A DNA stretch of 37,689 nucleotides from an uncultured Oscillospiraceae bacterium (lineage in GTDB: Bacteria; Bacillota; Clostridia; Oscillospirales; Oscillospiraceae): the NCBI GenBank assembly GCA_900763965.1, contig CAAFMG010000015.1, positions 1-37,689 of the forward strand, read 5' to 3'. The translations under genes were made by a program, and so were the position numbers. Position 1 is the first letter of the stretch. Every line of letters begins with the position of its first letter. Below the pieces are notes generated by a model that was not told the DNA's origin, ran no database searches, and worked only from the letters and a program-made list of their open reading frames with translations. This document shows positions 15,791 to 24,790 of this stretch, in pieces.

Positions 15791-16630
15791 ATGGAGCAGG
15801 CGATGCTGCAAAAGGTGCATACGGTGCAGATGGCGCTTCTGCGGGAAGTGGCCCGGGTGTGCCGGGAAAATGAGATCCAATGGTTTCTGTGCTGCGGCAC
15901 CCTGCTGGGAGCGGTGCGGCATCAGGGCTTTATCCCCTGGGATGATGATGTGGACATTGGCATGCTCCGGCAGGATTATGAAAAATTCTGCCGTCTGGCA
16001 CCGTCCAAAATGGACAGCCGGTTCTGTGTCCAGTCCTGGTACACCGAGCCGGAGTACCCTCTGCCCTTTGCCAAGGTCAGAATGCGCAATACCCTGTATG
16101 TGGAAGAAAAAAGTGCTGTTTTTCAGGAAAACGGCTTTTATGTAGATGTATTCCCCTTTGACAATGGGCCGGAGGGGGAGCAGGAGCAGATCAACCATGG
16201 AAAGAAGCTGAATGATCTGTTCCGCCGGAAGCTGATGAAGTCCGGCTATCGCCCCTGGATCGAGCAGGACCGGGTCAACTGGGTCAAGCGGATCGGCTAT
16301 CTGCCCTATGTGTGGATGGCCTGCCGGGATACCCAGCAGGCCCTGGCGCAGCAGTACGATGCCCTGGCGGTTTCGCTGCCAGAGGGGCATCTGGTGTGCC
16401 GTCAGCGGGGTCTGCGGCATCTGGAATGCTACCCCAGAGAATGGTTTCAGGAAACGGTGCCCCACAGCTTTGAAGGGGAGCAATTTCCTGTCCCTGTGCA
16501 CTACCATGATATTTTGACAGCCCAATTCGGTGATTATATGACACCGCCGCCAAAGGAGAAACGGGAAAACCGGCATCAGATCATTCAGGTGGACTTTGGG
16601 GATGGAACGGAAATCTGGAGGGCACCATGA
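15791..16630 (+). CDS. LicD family phosphotransferase
   Basis: The 279-residue protein has the LicD signature GTLLGAVRH (36-44) and PWDDDVDIGM (49-58), a nucleotidyltransferase-like active site. LicD enzymes move phosphocholine or another phospho-alcohol from a CDP carrier onto a sugar. The ATG follows the polymerase stop by 2 bp and the end overlaps the next gene by 4 bp. No choline uptake or CDP-choline genes (licA, licB, licC) lie in the window, so the donor must come from elsewhere or be a different CDP-alcohol. Confidence 0.87.
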   Translation: MEQAMLQKVHTVQMALLREVARVCRENEIQWFLCCGTLLGAVRHQGFIPWDDDVDIGMLRQDYEKFCRLAPSKMDSRFCVQSWYTEPEYPLPFAKVRMRNTLYVEEKSAVFQENGFYVDVFPFDNGPEGEQEQINHGKKLNDLFRRKLMKSGYRPWIEQDRVNWVKRIGYLPYVWMACRDTQQALAQQYDALAVSLPEGHLVCRQRGLRHLECYPREWFQETVPHSFEGEQFPVPVHYHDILTAQFGDYMTPPPKEKRENRHQIIQVDFGDGTEIWRAP

Positions 16631-17736
16631 GAAAGCAGGTTTTGTTTATTACCAATTACCCCTCTCCCTACCGGGTCAATTTCTATGACGAGCTGGGAAA
16701 GTATGTGGATGTGACGGTGCTGTTTGCCGACCGGGTGGAGCAAAAGGTGACCCGGGATGCCGACTGGTTTGAAGAAAGCAAAGGCGGCTTTCGCATGGTG
16801 CAGCTGAAACAGCGTGTCCTGACGATAAAGGGACGGGATCTGTGCCTGGATGTGAGGCAGTGGGTGCGCAAGCCCTTTGATGCCATTGTGGTCTGCGGAT
16901 ACGCGTCCCCCACGGCGGTTCTGGCCATGCAGTATATGCGCCTGCACAGGATTCCCTTTTTCATGGAAGTGGATGGGGGATTGATCCGTCCGGATTCCAA
17001 GTGGAAATACCGGATCAAGCGCAGGCTGGTGACCCTGCCCAATGCCTGGATCGGAAGCGGCAGACAGACCGCCAAGTACCTGACCCACTATGGCGCAGAG
17101 GCATCGGCTATCTCGTCCTATCCCTTCTCCTCTCTCTGGGAGGCGGACATTCCCGCAGCAATCCCCACCCCGGAGGAAAAGCAGGCTCTGCGCCAGGTGC
17201 TGGGGATCCGGGAGGAAAAGGTAGTGATCTCGGTCAGTCGGTTCATTCCCTCCAAGCGGCTGGATATGCTGATCCGCAGTGCTGCCGATTTGGGCAGTGA
17301 TGTGGGAGTCTATATCATCGGCGGGATCCCCACTCAGGCGTATACAGACCTGCAAAGGGAGCTGGGAGCGGAGAATGTTCACTTTGTGGGCTTCCTGAAA
17401 AAGGACAAGCTGACCCAGTATTATCAGGCAGCGGATCTGTTCGCACTGCCCACCCAAAGTGATGTTTGGGGTCTGGTGATCAACGAAGCCATGGCCCAGG
17501 GTCTGCCGGTGGTGACCACCGATGGCTGTGTGGCCGGTGTGGAGCTGGTGGAAAACGGTATCAACGGCTACATTGTCCCCGTCGATGACAACGAGGCCCT
17601 GACGGAGGCCATTGCCAAGACCCTCCGTGCCGATTACCGGCAGATGGGCAGACAGGCGCTGGAAACCATTCGGCCCTATACCATAGAAAACATGGTCAAA
17701 GCCCATGTGGAGATTTTTTCGGACGGGAGAAAATAA
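16627..17736 (+). CDS. glycosyltransferase family 4
   Basis: This 369-residue GT-B enzyme has an N-terminal acceptor domain starting VLFITNYPSPYRVNFYDEL (about 4-22). Its C-terminal donor domain begins near 195 (VVISVSRFIPSKRLD). FALPTQSDVWGLVINEAMAQ near 275-294 is a variant E-x7-E region in which Asp replaces the first Glu. It is coupled to the LicD gene by a 4-bp overlap, and its stop shares one base with the next start. The sugar specificity is unknown. Confidence 0.85.
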   Translation: MRKQVLFITNYPSPYRVNFYDELGKYVDVTVLFADRVEQKVTRDADWFEESKGGFRMVQLKQRVLTIKGRDLCLDVRQWVRKPFDAIVVCGYASPTAVLAMQYMRLHRIPFFMEVDGGLIRPDSKWKYRIKRRLVTLPNAWIGSGRQTAKYLTHYGAEASAISSYPFSSLWEADIPAAIPTPEEKQALRQVLGIREEKVVISVSRFIPSKRLDMLIRSAADLGSDVGVYIIGGIPTQAYTDLQRELGAENVHFVGFLKKDKLTQYYQAADLFALPTQSDVWGLVINEAMAQGLPVVTTDGCVAGVELVENGINGYIVPVDDNEALTEAIAKTLRADYRQMGRQALETIRPYTIENMVKAHVEIFSDGRK

Positions 17737-18890
17737 TGCACATTCTATATGCAGTGACCACCTGCTCGGATCGGGTGTACCGGCAGCTGTTTTCCCAGGT
17801 GAAGACGAAACCGGCATTTCAGTCTCAAAAGTATCACCGCCTTCTCATTGAGGGCCTGGCGGCCCACACCCAGGTGGATGTGATCGCCAACGCCCCGGTC
17901 AACCGGGGGAACCTGGACAAGGCGTTTGTCCGGCTGCCGGAGGAAATGGAGGGCGGTGCCCGATATCACTACATCCCTGCCATCCGGAACCCTGCCCTGA
18001 AGCTGCTTTTTGTGGCGGTAGGCACCTTCTGGAAGACCATGACTATGGCCCGAAAGGACACGGCGGTGGTGGTGGACTGCCTGAACCGCACCACTGCACT
18101 TTCTGCCCTGCTGGCGGCAAGAATCCGCCGCTGCCGGTGCGTCGGCATTCTGACGGATCTGCCGGATATGCTGGGCGGAGGCAGGATTTTTAAAAAAATG
18201 GCCAATTTTGTCATTGACCACTGCACGGACTATGTGCTTTTGACCCGTGCCATGAATGAATACATTCAAAATCCCGGAAAGCCCTATGTGGTGCTGGAGG
18301 GACACTGTGATATTTCCATGGAGGAAATGGAACCCTCCCTGGACAAAAAATCCCCTGTCCGGCAGGTGTTTTACGCCGGGGGTGTCAGCCGGCAGTACGG
18401 CCTTGGGGATCTGACTGAGGGCTTTTTGCTGGCGGATCTGCCCAACACCCGGCTGGAGATCTACGGCCCGGGAGACTATGTCCCGGAATTGCAGGAGATT
18501 GCCAAAAAGGATTCCAGGGTATTTTACGGCGGAATGCTCCTGAACAGCCAGATTGTGGAAAAGGAGCAGCAGGCGGCGCTGCTGGTCAATCCCCGGCCTA
18601 CCAATGCGGAATTCGTCAAGTATTCCTTCCCCTCCAAAACCATGGAGTATATGGCATCGGGAACCCCCCTGCTTACCACCCGGCTTCCCGGTATGCCTGG
18701 GGAATACTATCCCTATGTGGACTTTATTATGGCAGAGTCCCCCCAGGGCATTGCCGATGCTCTGAAACGGGTGCTGAGCCAATCCGATGAAGAACTGTTC
18801 CAACAGGGGCAGGCGGCCCGGGAATTTGTTCTCAAACAGAAAAACAATGTGGTTCAGGCAGAAAAACTGCTGAAAATGCTGGAATCCTGA
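17736..18890 (+). CDS. putative glycosyltransferase (GT-B, GT4-like)
   Basis: The 384-residue product is a divergent GT-B transferase. The N-terminal half has few recognisable motifs (VVDCLNRTTALSALLAARI near 110-128 and GILTDLPDMLGGG). The C-terminal half has FYAGGVSRQYGLGDL near 212 and LVNPRPTNAEF, then FPSKTMEYMASGTPLL near 297-312, typical of the donor-binding domain. The TAATG junction with the upstream gene gives a 1-bp overlap. Family membership rests on the C-terminal motifs, so it is somewhat less certain than for its neighbours. Confidence 0.78.
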   Translation: MHILYAVTTCSDRVYRQLFSQVKTKPAFQSQKYHRLLIEGLAAHTQVDVIANAPVNRGNLDKAFVRLPEEMEGGARYHYIPAIRNPALKLLFVAVGTFWKTMTMARKDTAVVVDCLNRTTALSALLAARIRRCRCVGILTDLPDMLGGGRIFKKMANFVIDHCTDYVLLTRAMNEYIQNPGKPYVVLEGHCDISMEEMEPSLDKKSPVRQVFYAGGVSRQYGLGDLTEGFLLADLPNTRLEIYGPGDYVPELQEIAKKDSRVFYGGMLLNSQIVEKEQQAALLVNPRPTNAEFVKYSFPSKTMEYMASGTPLLTTRLPGMPGEYYPYVDFIMAESPQGIADALKRVLSQSDEELFQQGQAAREFVLKQKNNVVQAEKLLKMLES

Positions 18891-18908
18891 CAGAAAGGAA
18901 GAGCGGAT

Positions 18909-20153
18909 ATGAAGCTTCTGTGGCTGTGCAATATGATACCCGGAGATGTGAAAAAAGCCATCACCGGCAAGGAGGGCAATGGATTGTGGGTGGATCATGT
19001 CCTGGCGGATCTTCGCCGGGAGGAGGATCTTTCCATCCGCATTCTGTGTCCCGATGCTGTGGAGCAGTCCGGTGTACTGGATGAGCATTGCAGCTATGCG
19101 ACCTTCACGCGAAAAGCGCCCTATCAGTATCTGACGGAAAACGAAGCCCGGTTCCGCAGTCAGCTGCAGGAGTTTGCCCCGGATGTGATCCACATCTGGG
19201 GAACGGAGTATGCCCACACCTTGGCTATGGTTCGTGCGGCGCAGGCAGAGGTTTTCCTGGATCGGGTGGTCATCAGCATCCAAGGACTTTGCAGCATCTA
19301 CGCCCGGCATTTTGCGGAGGGGGTTCCGTCTGGAACGGTGCATGGAATGACCCTGCGGGATCTGCTCCGACAGGATAACTTGTCCCAGCAGCGAAAGAAA
19401 TTTGTTCGCCGGGGGGAGCTGGAGATCCAGGCGCTGGAAAAGGTCAGCCATGTGATTGGCAGAACCTGTTGGGACAGAGCCTGTACCCAGCAGCTGGCCC
19501 CGAATGCCTGCTATCACTTCTGCAATGAGACTCTGCGGGAGCCCTTTTACCGGGGAACTTGGCAGTATGAAAATTGCCGGAAGTACCGGATCTTTGCATC
19601 CAGCTGTGTGTATCCCATCAAGGGCTTCCACTATCTGCTGGAGGCATTTGCCCAGGTGCTGAAAACATACCCTCAGGCCACCTTGTCCGTGCCGGGCAAG
19701 AACTATTTGCAGGTCAACGCTCTGCACCGAAACAGCTATCAGAAGTATCTGGCAAAGCTGACACGGCAGTACGGTCTGGAGGACAAAATCGAATTTTTGG
19801 GCAGCCTGGATGCCGAGGGCATGAGACGAGCCTATCTGGAGGCCAACGTGTTCACCCTGCCCTCTACCATTGAGAATTCTCCCAATTCCTTGGGAGAGGC
19901 CATGCTGCTGGGACTGCCCTGTGTGGCAGCGGATGTGGGCGGTGTCAGCACCATGATGAAGCACGATACGGAGGGCTTCCTGTATCAGGGGACGGCACCG
20001 TATATGCTGGCCCATTACATCCGGGAGGTATTTGCCATGGAGGCCGAGGCCGAGAACATGGGCTTTGCAGCCAAGCATCACGCCCAAAGAACCCACGATC
20101 CGGAAGAGAATTGCAATCGGCTTCTGGAAATTTACAGTGAAATTGCCCTGTAA
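18909..20153 (+). CDS. glycosyltransferase family 4
   Basis: This 414-residue GT-B enzyme starts LLWLCNMIPGD and has an IHIWGTEYAH acceptor-side motif (about 95-104). The donor domain contains SSCVYPIKGFHYLLEAF (about 234-250) and a clear E-x7-E motif in STIENSPNSLGEAMLLG (about 318-334). AAAGGA precedes the ATG, 18 bp after the previous stop. It is one of six glycosyltransferases in the Wzx/Wzy block. Confidence 0.85.
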   Translation: MKLLWLCNMIPGDVKKAITGKEGNGLWVDHVLADLRREEDLSIRILCPDAVEQSGVLDEHCSYATFTRKAPYQYLTENEARFRSQLQEFAPDVIHIWGTEYAHTLAMVRAAQAEVFLDRVVISIQGLCSIYARHFAEGVPSGTVHGMTLRDLLRQDNLSQQRKKFVRRGELEIQALEKVSHVIGRTCWDRACTQQLAPNACYHFCNETLREPFYRGTWQYENCRKYRIFASSCVYPIKGFHYLLEAFAQVLKTYPQATLSVPGKNYLQVNALHRNSYQKYLAKLTRQYGLEDKIEFLGSLDAEGMRRAYLEANVFTLPSTIENSPNSLGEAMLLGLPCVAADVGGVSTMMKHDTEGFLYQGTAPYMLAHYIREVFAMEAEAENMGFAAKHHAQRTHDPEENCNRLLEIYSEIAL

Positions 20154-20162
20154 GGAGGAAAC

Positions 20163-21146
20163 ATGGCTAAGGATATTCTGGTGAGTGTCATTGTCCCGGT
20201 GTATCAGGTTGAGAAATATCTGGCCAGATGCGTCGATTCCATTTTAAACCAGACCTATTCCCATTTGGAGGTCATTCTGGTGGATGACGGCTCCCGGGAC
20301 GATTCCGGGCGTATCTGTGACAGCTATGCCGCCGCAGACTCCCGGGTGCGGGTGATCCACAAGGAAAACGGCGGCCTGTCCTCTGCCCGAAATGCGGGGA
20401 TTGACATTGCCCAGGGAGACTATTTGGAATTTGTGGACAGCGATGACTGGCTGGAGCCGGAGGCGGTGGAGATCCTGCTGAACGAGGCGAAAACCCAAGG
20501 TGTCAAGGCCGTTGCGGCAGGCCGCTGGGATGTCAGCGCCCGCACCGGGGAAAAGAAGAAGGGACTGTGCCCGCCCCGGCGGGAGGTCATCTCCGGACAG
20601 GAGATGGTGCGCCGGATCTTCCGGTGGGAAAACTGTGATTCTTCCGCCTGCGACAAGCTGTTTCATCGTTCCTTATTCCGGGATATCCGTTTTCCTCTGG
20701 GGGTAGCCTGTGAAGACATCCCGGTGATGTACCGGATCCTGCTGGATGCCGGACAGGTGGCTATGGTGGATAAACCCATCTATTTCTATTTTCACCGCAG
20801 CGGCAGCATTACCTATACTGCCGTGTCTCAAAAGAGCTTTCATTTTTCCCAGCACACGGCCCAGATCCTGCCATATATTGCGGAAAACTGCCCGGCACTT
20901 TTGCCGGAGGCCCGCTATTTGCGGGTGCGTTCTTTGGTGTACGCCGTTCAGAGTGTGGACTTGGCATCCAAAGAGGATCGGGAAACCTTCCATGAGCCTT
21001 GCTGGGAATGCCGCAAGGCATTGCGCCGGGAACTTTCCTTTGTTTGGAAAAGCCCCTTTTTTACCCCAAAGGAGCGGATCACCGACTGCCTGCTGGGGCT
21101 GAATCTATATCGGCTTGCCCGCCCGCTGTTCAGCCGGGCTCGGTAG
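20163..21146 (+). CDS. glycosyltransferase family 2
   Basis: This 327-residue GT-A enzyme has the family start VIVPVYQVEKYLARCVDSIL (9-28), the nucleotide-binding DDGS (41-44) and the metal motif DSDD (92-95). The C-terminal third is helical and carries no obvious membrane span, so it is probably a peripheral enzyme acting on the lipid-linked oligosaccharide. A strong TAAGGAGG site overlaps the stop of the preceding gene. It is the only GT2 in the Wzx/Wzy block. Confidence 0.9.
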   Translation: MAKDILVSVIVPVYQVEKYLARCVDSILNQTYSHLEVILVDDGSRDDSGRICDSYAAADSRVRVIHKENGGLSSARNAGIDIAQGDYLEFVDSDDWLEPEAVEILLNEAKTQGVKAVAAGRWDVSARTGEKKKGLCPPRREVISGQEMVRRIFRWENCDSSACDKLFHRSLFRDIRFPLGVACEDIPVMYRILLDAGQVAMVDKPIYFYFHRSGSITYTAVSQKSFHFSQHTAQILPYIAENCPALLPEARYLRVRSLVYAVQSVDLASKEDRETFHEPCWECRKALRRELSFVWKSPFFTPKERITDCLLGLNLYRLARPLFSRAR

Positions 21147-21161
21147 GCCGGGGAGTCGTCC

Positions 21162-22550
21162 ATGAAAAAACAAAATCGCGTAACCTTCTTTAATATTCTC
21201 AGCACCATGCTTTTGCGGGGCATCTCCCTGTTTACCGCCCCTCTGTTTTCCCGGCTGCTGGGGCCCTCCGGCTATGGCGTGGTGTCCCTGTATACCGTCT
21301 GGGTGGGTGTGGCGGCCATTGCCTTCACCTTGCAGACCCACGGCACCCTGGTCAATGCCCGGGTGGAATACCCGCAGGAGCAGCAGAATGCTTACCAGTC
21401 CTCGGTGATGACCCTGTCGCTGCTGTTTTACCTCGTGTGCAGCGCGGTGGTGATTGCCTTCCTGCCTCAGGTGTCCCGGATGCTGAAGCTTCCCTGGGTG
21501 CTGGTGCTGCTGATCCTGTTTCACGCCTTTGGCAGCTTCTGCCTGAACTTTCTCAACAGCAAGTTTACCTACGAATTCAAAGCGGACAAGAATATGTATG
21601 TCTCCGTGGGCCTGACCCTGACCACGGTGGTGCTGTCGGTGATTTTGATCCTGCTGATGCCAGACAGCATCAACTACTACGGCCGGATTCTGGCCCTGTC
21701 CCTGACCTACGGCATTTTGGGTATTACGGTTTGCAGCTATGTCCTTGCCAAGGGCAAGACCTTCTACAACCGGGAGTACTGGACCCTGGCCCTGACCCTG
21801 GCTCTGCCGGTGGTGTTTTACAGCCTGTCTGACCTGCTGCTGGGGCAGTGCGACCGGGTGATGCTGCAATGGATGATGGATACGGACATGGTAGGACAGT
21901 ACAGCCTTGCCTATAATTTTGGCGGCATCATGTTCACCATCTTCGGAGCCCTGAACAACAGCTGGGTGCCCTTCTACTTTGACGATATGAAGCAGCAGCG
22001 CCGGGAGGCCATGCACCGTCAGGCGGGGAACTTTCTGGAGCTGTTCACCGTTCTCAGCGTGGGCTTTATTCTGCTGGCCCCGGAGGTGTATCACATTTTT
22101 GCCGGTCGGAAGTTCTGGTCCGGTACCAATCTGATCCCCATTTTTGTGTCCAGCTACTATCTGAATTTCCTGTGTACCTTCCCGGTGAACTATGAATACT
22201 ACTACAAGAAAACCAAAGCGGTGGCAATCATCACCGTGGGAACCTCTCTGCTGAATCTGGGGCTCAACTATGTTTTGATTGGGGCCATGGGTGTCAGCGG
22301 TGCGGCACTGGCAACGGCCATTTCCCACGGGGTGCAGTTTACCTGCCACTATGTGTATACACGGTATTGGATGAAAAAGGGAGACTATCCCTTTGGCATC
22401 CGGCTGTGGGCCAAATATGCACTTTGCTACTTTGCCATGGCAGCCCTGGTGCTGCTGACCGGCCAAATGGGCATTGCCCGCTGGGCGCTGGGTGCAGCCA
22501 TTGGTCTGTGGGAGCTGTGGCGGATCCGTCAGCGGAAGGTACTTCTGTAG
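21162..22550 (+). CDS. polysaccharide flippase (Wzx, MATE/MOP superfamily)
   Basis: The 462-residue protein is highly hydrophobic with about twelve to fourteen helices. The N-terminal ILSTMLLRGISLFTAPLFSR and LLGPSGYGVVSLYT (about 9-43) are typical of the oligosaccharide flippase family. DLLLGQCDRVML (about 223-234) matches the conserved mid-protein region. It flips the lipid-linked repeat across the membrane for the Wzy-like polymerase encoded upstream. It is the last gene before a new promoter, so it closes the Wzx/Wzy block. Confidence 0.9.
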   Translation: MKKQNRVTFFNILSTMLLRGISLFTAPLFSRLLGPSGYGVVSLYTVWVGVAAIAFTLQTHGTLVNARVEYPQEQQNAYQSSVMTLSLLFYLVCSAVVIAFLPQVSRMLKLPWVLVLLILFHAFGSFCLNFLNSKFTYEFKADKNMYVSVGLTLTTVVLSVILILLMPDSINYYGRILALSLTYGILGITVCSYVLAKGKTFYNREYWTLALTLALPVVFYSLSDLLLGQCDRVMLQWMMDTDMVGQYSLAYNFGGIMFTIFGALNNSWVPFYFDDMKQQRREAMHRQAGNFLELFTVLSVGFILLAPEVYHIFAGRKFWSGTNLIPIFVSSYYLNFLCTFPVNYEYYYKKTKAVAIITVGTSLLNLGLNYVLIGAMGVSGAALATAISHGVQFTCHYVYTRYWMKKGDYPFGIRLWAKYALCYFAMAALVLLTGQMGIARWALGAAIGLWELWRIRQRKVLL

Positions 22551-22553
22551 GGG

Positions 22554-22608
22554 CTATCTGAAACCGTCAACACGCCCAAACAGCGGGTCTTTTCCGCTTT
22601 GCAGATAG
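22554..22608 (+). terminator. weak hairpin behind the flippase gene
   Basis: CTATCTG (22554-22560) pairs with CAGATAG (22602-22608). An inner AGCGG/CCGCT pairing (22582-22586 with 22594-22598) makes a second short stem. A T run begins 11 nt later at 22620. This could be a partial terminator but the geometry is imperfect. Confidence 0.35.
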
Positions 22609-22615
22609 ACCCTAG

Positions 22616-22644
22616 TTGCTTTTTTGCCGCTGACAGTGTATTAT
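22616..22644 (+). promoter_or_regulatory. promoter of the second polysaccharide block
   Basis: TTGCTT (22616-22621) and TATTAT (22639-22644) are separated by 17 bp. They sit in the 114-bp gap before an EpsD-like gene. An AAAGGAGG site follows at 22651-22658. This separates the ABC-exporter block from the Wzx/Wzy block. Confidence 0.55.
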
Positions 22645-22664
22645 GAAAGAAAAGGAGGGACGGC

Positions 22665-23798
22665 ATGGAAACAAAACGGGTGCTTTTCACCGCAACGGTG
22701 GTCAAGCAGCACATTATGACCTTCCATGTTCCCTATTTGCAGATGTTCCGGCAGATGGGGTGGGAGACAGCGGTGGCGGCTGCCAACGACTACGATGACC
22801 CCCGGGAGCTGAACATTCCCTATTGCGACACCTACTATGAGATTCCCTTTGCCCGGAATCCTCTGAATCCTGTGAATTTCCGGGCCTATCGGGAACTGAA
22901 GAAGATCATCGACCGGGAGCAGTATCAGATCATCCACTGCCACACCCCGGTGGGGGCCATGATCACCCGGCTGGCGGCCAGAGATGCCCGGAAGAAGGGT
23001 ACCAAGGTGATCTACACCGCCCATGGTTTTCACTTTTTCAAGGGCTCGTCCCTCGTAAGCTGGCTGGCATACTACCCGGTGGAGTGGGTGCTGGCCCATG
23101 ACACCGATGTGCTTCTGACCATGAACCGGGAGGACTATGCCCTGGCTCAGCGGAAGATGCACGCCAAGAGGGTGGAATACGTCCCTGGTGTGGGCATTGA
23201 CACCCACCGCTTTTCCGGAAACGGAGAAAATGCCGGGGAAAAACGCCGGGAGCTGGGTTTCCGGCAGGAGGATTTTCTGATTCTGACCGTGGCGGAAATG
23301 ACCAAGAATAAAAACCATTCCACGGTTCTAAAGGCTCTGGCCCTATTGAAGGATGAACCGGAATTTGCCAGGATGCACTATCTCATCTGCGGCATGGGTG
23401 CCCAGAAGGAGAGTCTGCGCCGGGAGGCAGCGGATTTGCAGATCGCCTCGCATGTGCATTTCCTGGGGTACCGAAAGGATGTACCGCAGATCTATGGGTG
23501 CAGCGATTTGTTCGTGTTCATGTCCTATCGGGAAGGCTTGCCGGTGGCGCTGATGGAGGCCATGAGCAGCGGTCTGCCTACCGTATGTTCTCCCGCCCGG
23601 GGCAATACCGACCTGATCGAAAATGGGAAAGAGGGTATCATCGTCTCCCAGTCTCCCAGGATGCTGGCAGATGCCATTTTGGAACTGTACCGGGATCCGG
23701 AAATGCGGCAGCGGTTCGGTCAGGCGGCGGTGCAGAAGGTGCAGCCTTTCGATGCGGAAAATGTCCGCAAGGAGATGCGCCGGATCTATTTTGGTTGA
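22665..23798 (+). CDS. glycosyltransferase family 4, EpsD-like
   Basis: This 377-residue GT-B enzyme resembles Bacillus EpsD/CapM-type transferases. It has IIHCHTPVGAMITRLAAR (about 87-104), YTAHGFHFFKG (about 116-126) and a TNREDYALA-like segment. The donor domain has LTVAEMTKNKNHSTVLKAL and a clean E-x7-E in REGLPVALMEAMSSGLPTV (about 289-307). It is the first gene after the internal promoter and has a very good ribosome binding site. EpsD homologues often act early in assembly. Confidence 0.87.
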   Translation: METKRVLFTATVVKQHIMTFHVPYLQMFRQMGWETAVAAANDYDDPRELNIPYCDTYYEIPFARNPLNPVNFRAYRELKKIIDREQYQIIHCHTPVGAMITRLAARDARKKGTKVIYTAHGFHFFKGSSLVSWLAYYPVEWVLAHDTDVLLTMNREDYALAQRKMHAKRVEYVPGVGIDTHRFSGNGENAGEKRRELGFRQEDFLILTVAEMTKNKNHSTVLKALALLKDEPEFARMHYLICGMGAQKESLRREAADLQIASHVHFLGYRKDVPQIYGCSDLFVFMSYREGLPVALMEAMSSGLPTVCSPARGNTDLIENGKEGIIVSQSPRMLADAILELYRDPEMRQRFGQAAVQKVQPFDAENVRKEMRRIYFG

Positions 23799-23821
23799 TT
23801 TTTTACACAGGAGGGAAGAAA

Positions 23822-24790
23822 ATGGCTGGAAAGCTGCTGGTTTCTCTGGATTTTGAGCTGTTCTGGGGAATGCTGGATGTGTGTCCTTTGGAAGCATATC
23901 AGGATCATGTTCTGGGCGGCCGGGCGGCCATCCCACAGCTTTTGGCGCTGTTTGGGAAGTATGATATCCACGCTACCTGGGCGGCGGTGGGGTTCCTGTT
24001 TGGGGAAAACCGGAAGGAGCTGGAAACCTTTTTCCCGGAGCTGCGGCCCAGTTATCAAAAGGAAGGGCTGTCCCCCTATCCTGTGTTTCACACCATTGGC
24101 ACAGACGAGGAAACGGCGCCCTGCTTCTATGGGGCCAGCCTTATTGATGAGATCCGTAAGACCCAGGGGCAGGAAATTGGCAGTCACACCTTCTGCCACT
24201 ACTACTGCCGGGAGCCGGGGCAGACGGTGGCCCAATTCTGGGCGGATATGGACTCAGCGGCAAGAATTGCCCGGCATCGGGGGTGCCCGGTGACTTCGGT
24301 TGTTCTGCCCCGGAACGAATGTGAGCCGGAATATACCGCCGTCCTCCGGGAGCTGGGGTTCACCGCCTTCCGGGATGAGGAAAACGACTGGATCCATAAG
24401 AAAATTACCTTCCGGCCCTTAAAGCGGCTGCTGCGGCTGCTGGATGTGTATTTCCCTCTGACTGGTCAAGGGGGCTATGTGCCCCAAAAGGAGAATGGGG
24501 TTTGGAACCTGGTGGGTTCTCGGATGTATAAGCCGATTTTGAAGCCCCTGGCATTTCTGGAGGGGCAGAAGCTCCGCCGGATCAAAAAGCAGATGCGCCA
24601 TGCGGCGCAGAACGATCTGACCTTCCATCTGTGGTGGCATCCCCACAACCTGGGTGTCCGCACCGGGGAGCATTTGGCCCAGCTGGAAGAGATTTTCGCC
24701 TATTATCAGGAATTGAAGCAGACCTATGGCATGGAAAGCATGAACATGGGGGAAGCAGTACAAGCATTGGAGGATCAGACCTATGGATAA
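23822..24790 (+). CDS. polysaccharide deacetylase family protein (NodB-like)
   Basis: The 322-residue protein has a NodB/CE4-like core: SLDFELFWG near the N-terminus with Asp10, GSHTFCHYY with the metal-type pair His122-x3-His126, and LPRNE (162-166). HLWWHPHNLG near the C-terminus supplies the late catalytic His region. The ATG at 23822 follows AGGAGGG. There is no signal peptide or membrane anchor, so it seems to act in the cytosol on a lipid-linked or nucleotide sugar rather than on finished polymer. It overlaps the next gene by 8 bp. N-deacetylation of a HexNAc residue is the natural guess. Confidence 0.83.
   Translation: MAGKLLVSLDFELFWGMLDVCPLEAYQDHVLGGRAAIPQLLALFGKYDIHATWAAVGFLFGENRKELETFFPELRPSYQKEGLSPYPVFHTIGTDEETAPCFYGASLIDEIRKTQGQEIGSHTFCHYYCREPGQTVAQFWADMDSAARIARHRGCPVTSVVLPRNECEPEYTAVLRELGFTAFRDEENDWIHKKITFRPLKRLLRLLDVYFPLTGQGGYVPQKENGVWNLVGSRMYKPILKPLAFLEGQKLRRIKKQMRHAAQNDLTFHLWWHPHNLGVRTGEHLAQLEEIFAYYQELKQTYGMESMNMGEAVQALEDQTYG

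Noticed and set aside
17745..20096. Long minus-strand open frame (783 codons) and a similar one at 28093-30249
   Set aside because: Both are antisense to confident glycosyltransferase or ABC transporter genes, lack ribosome binding sites and have no recognisable domains.
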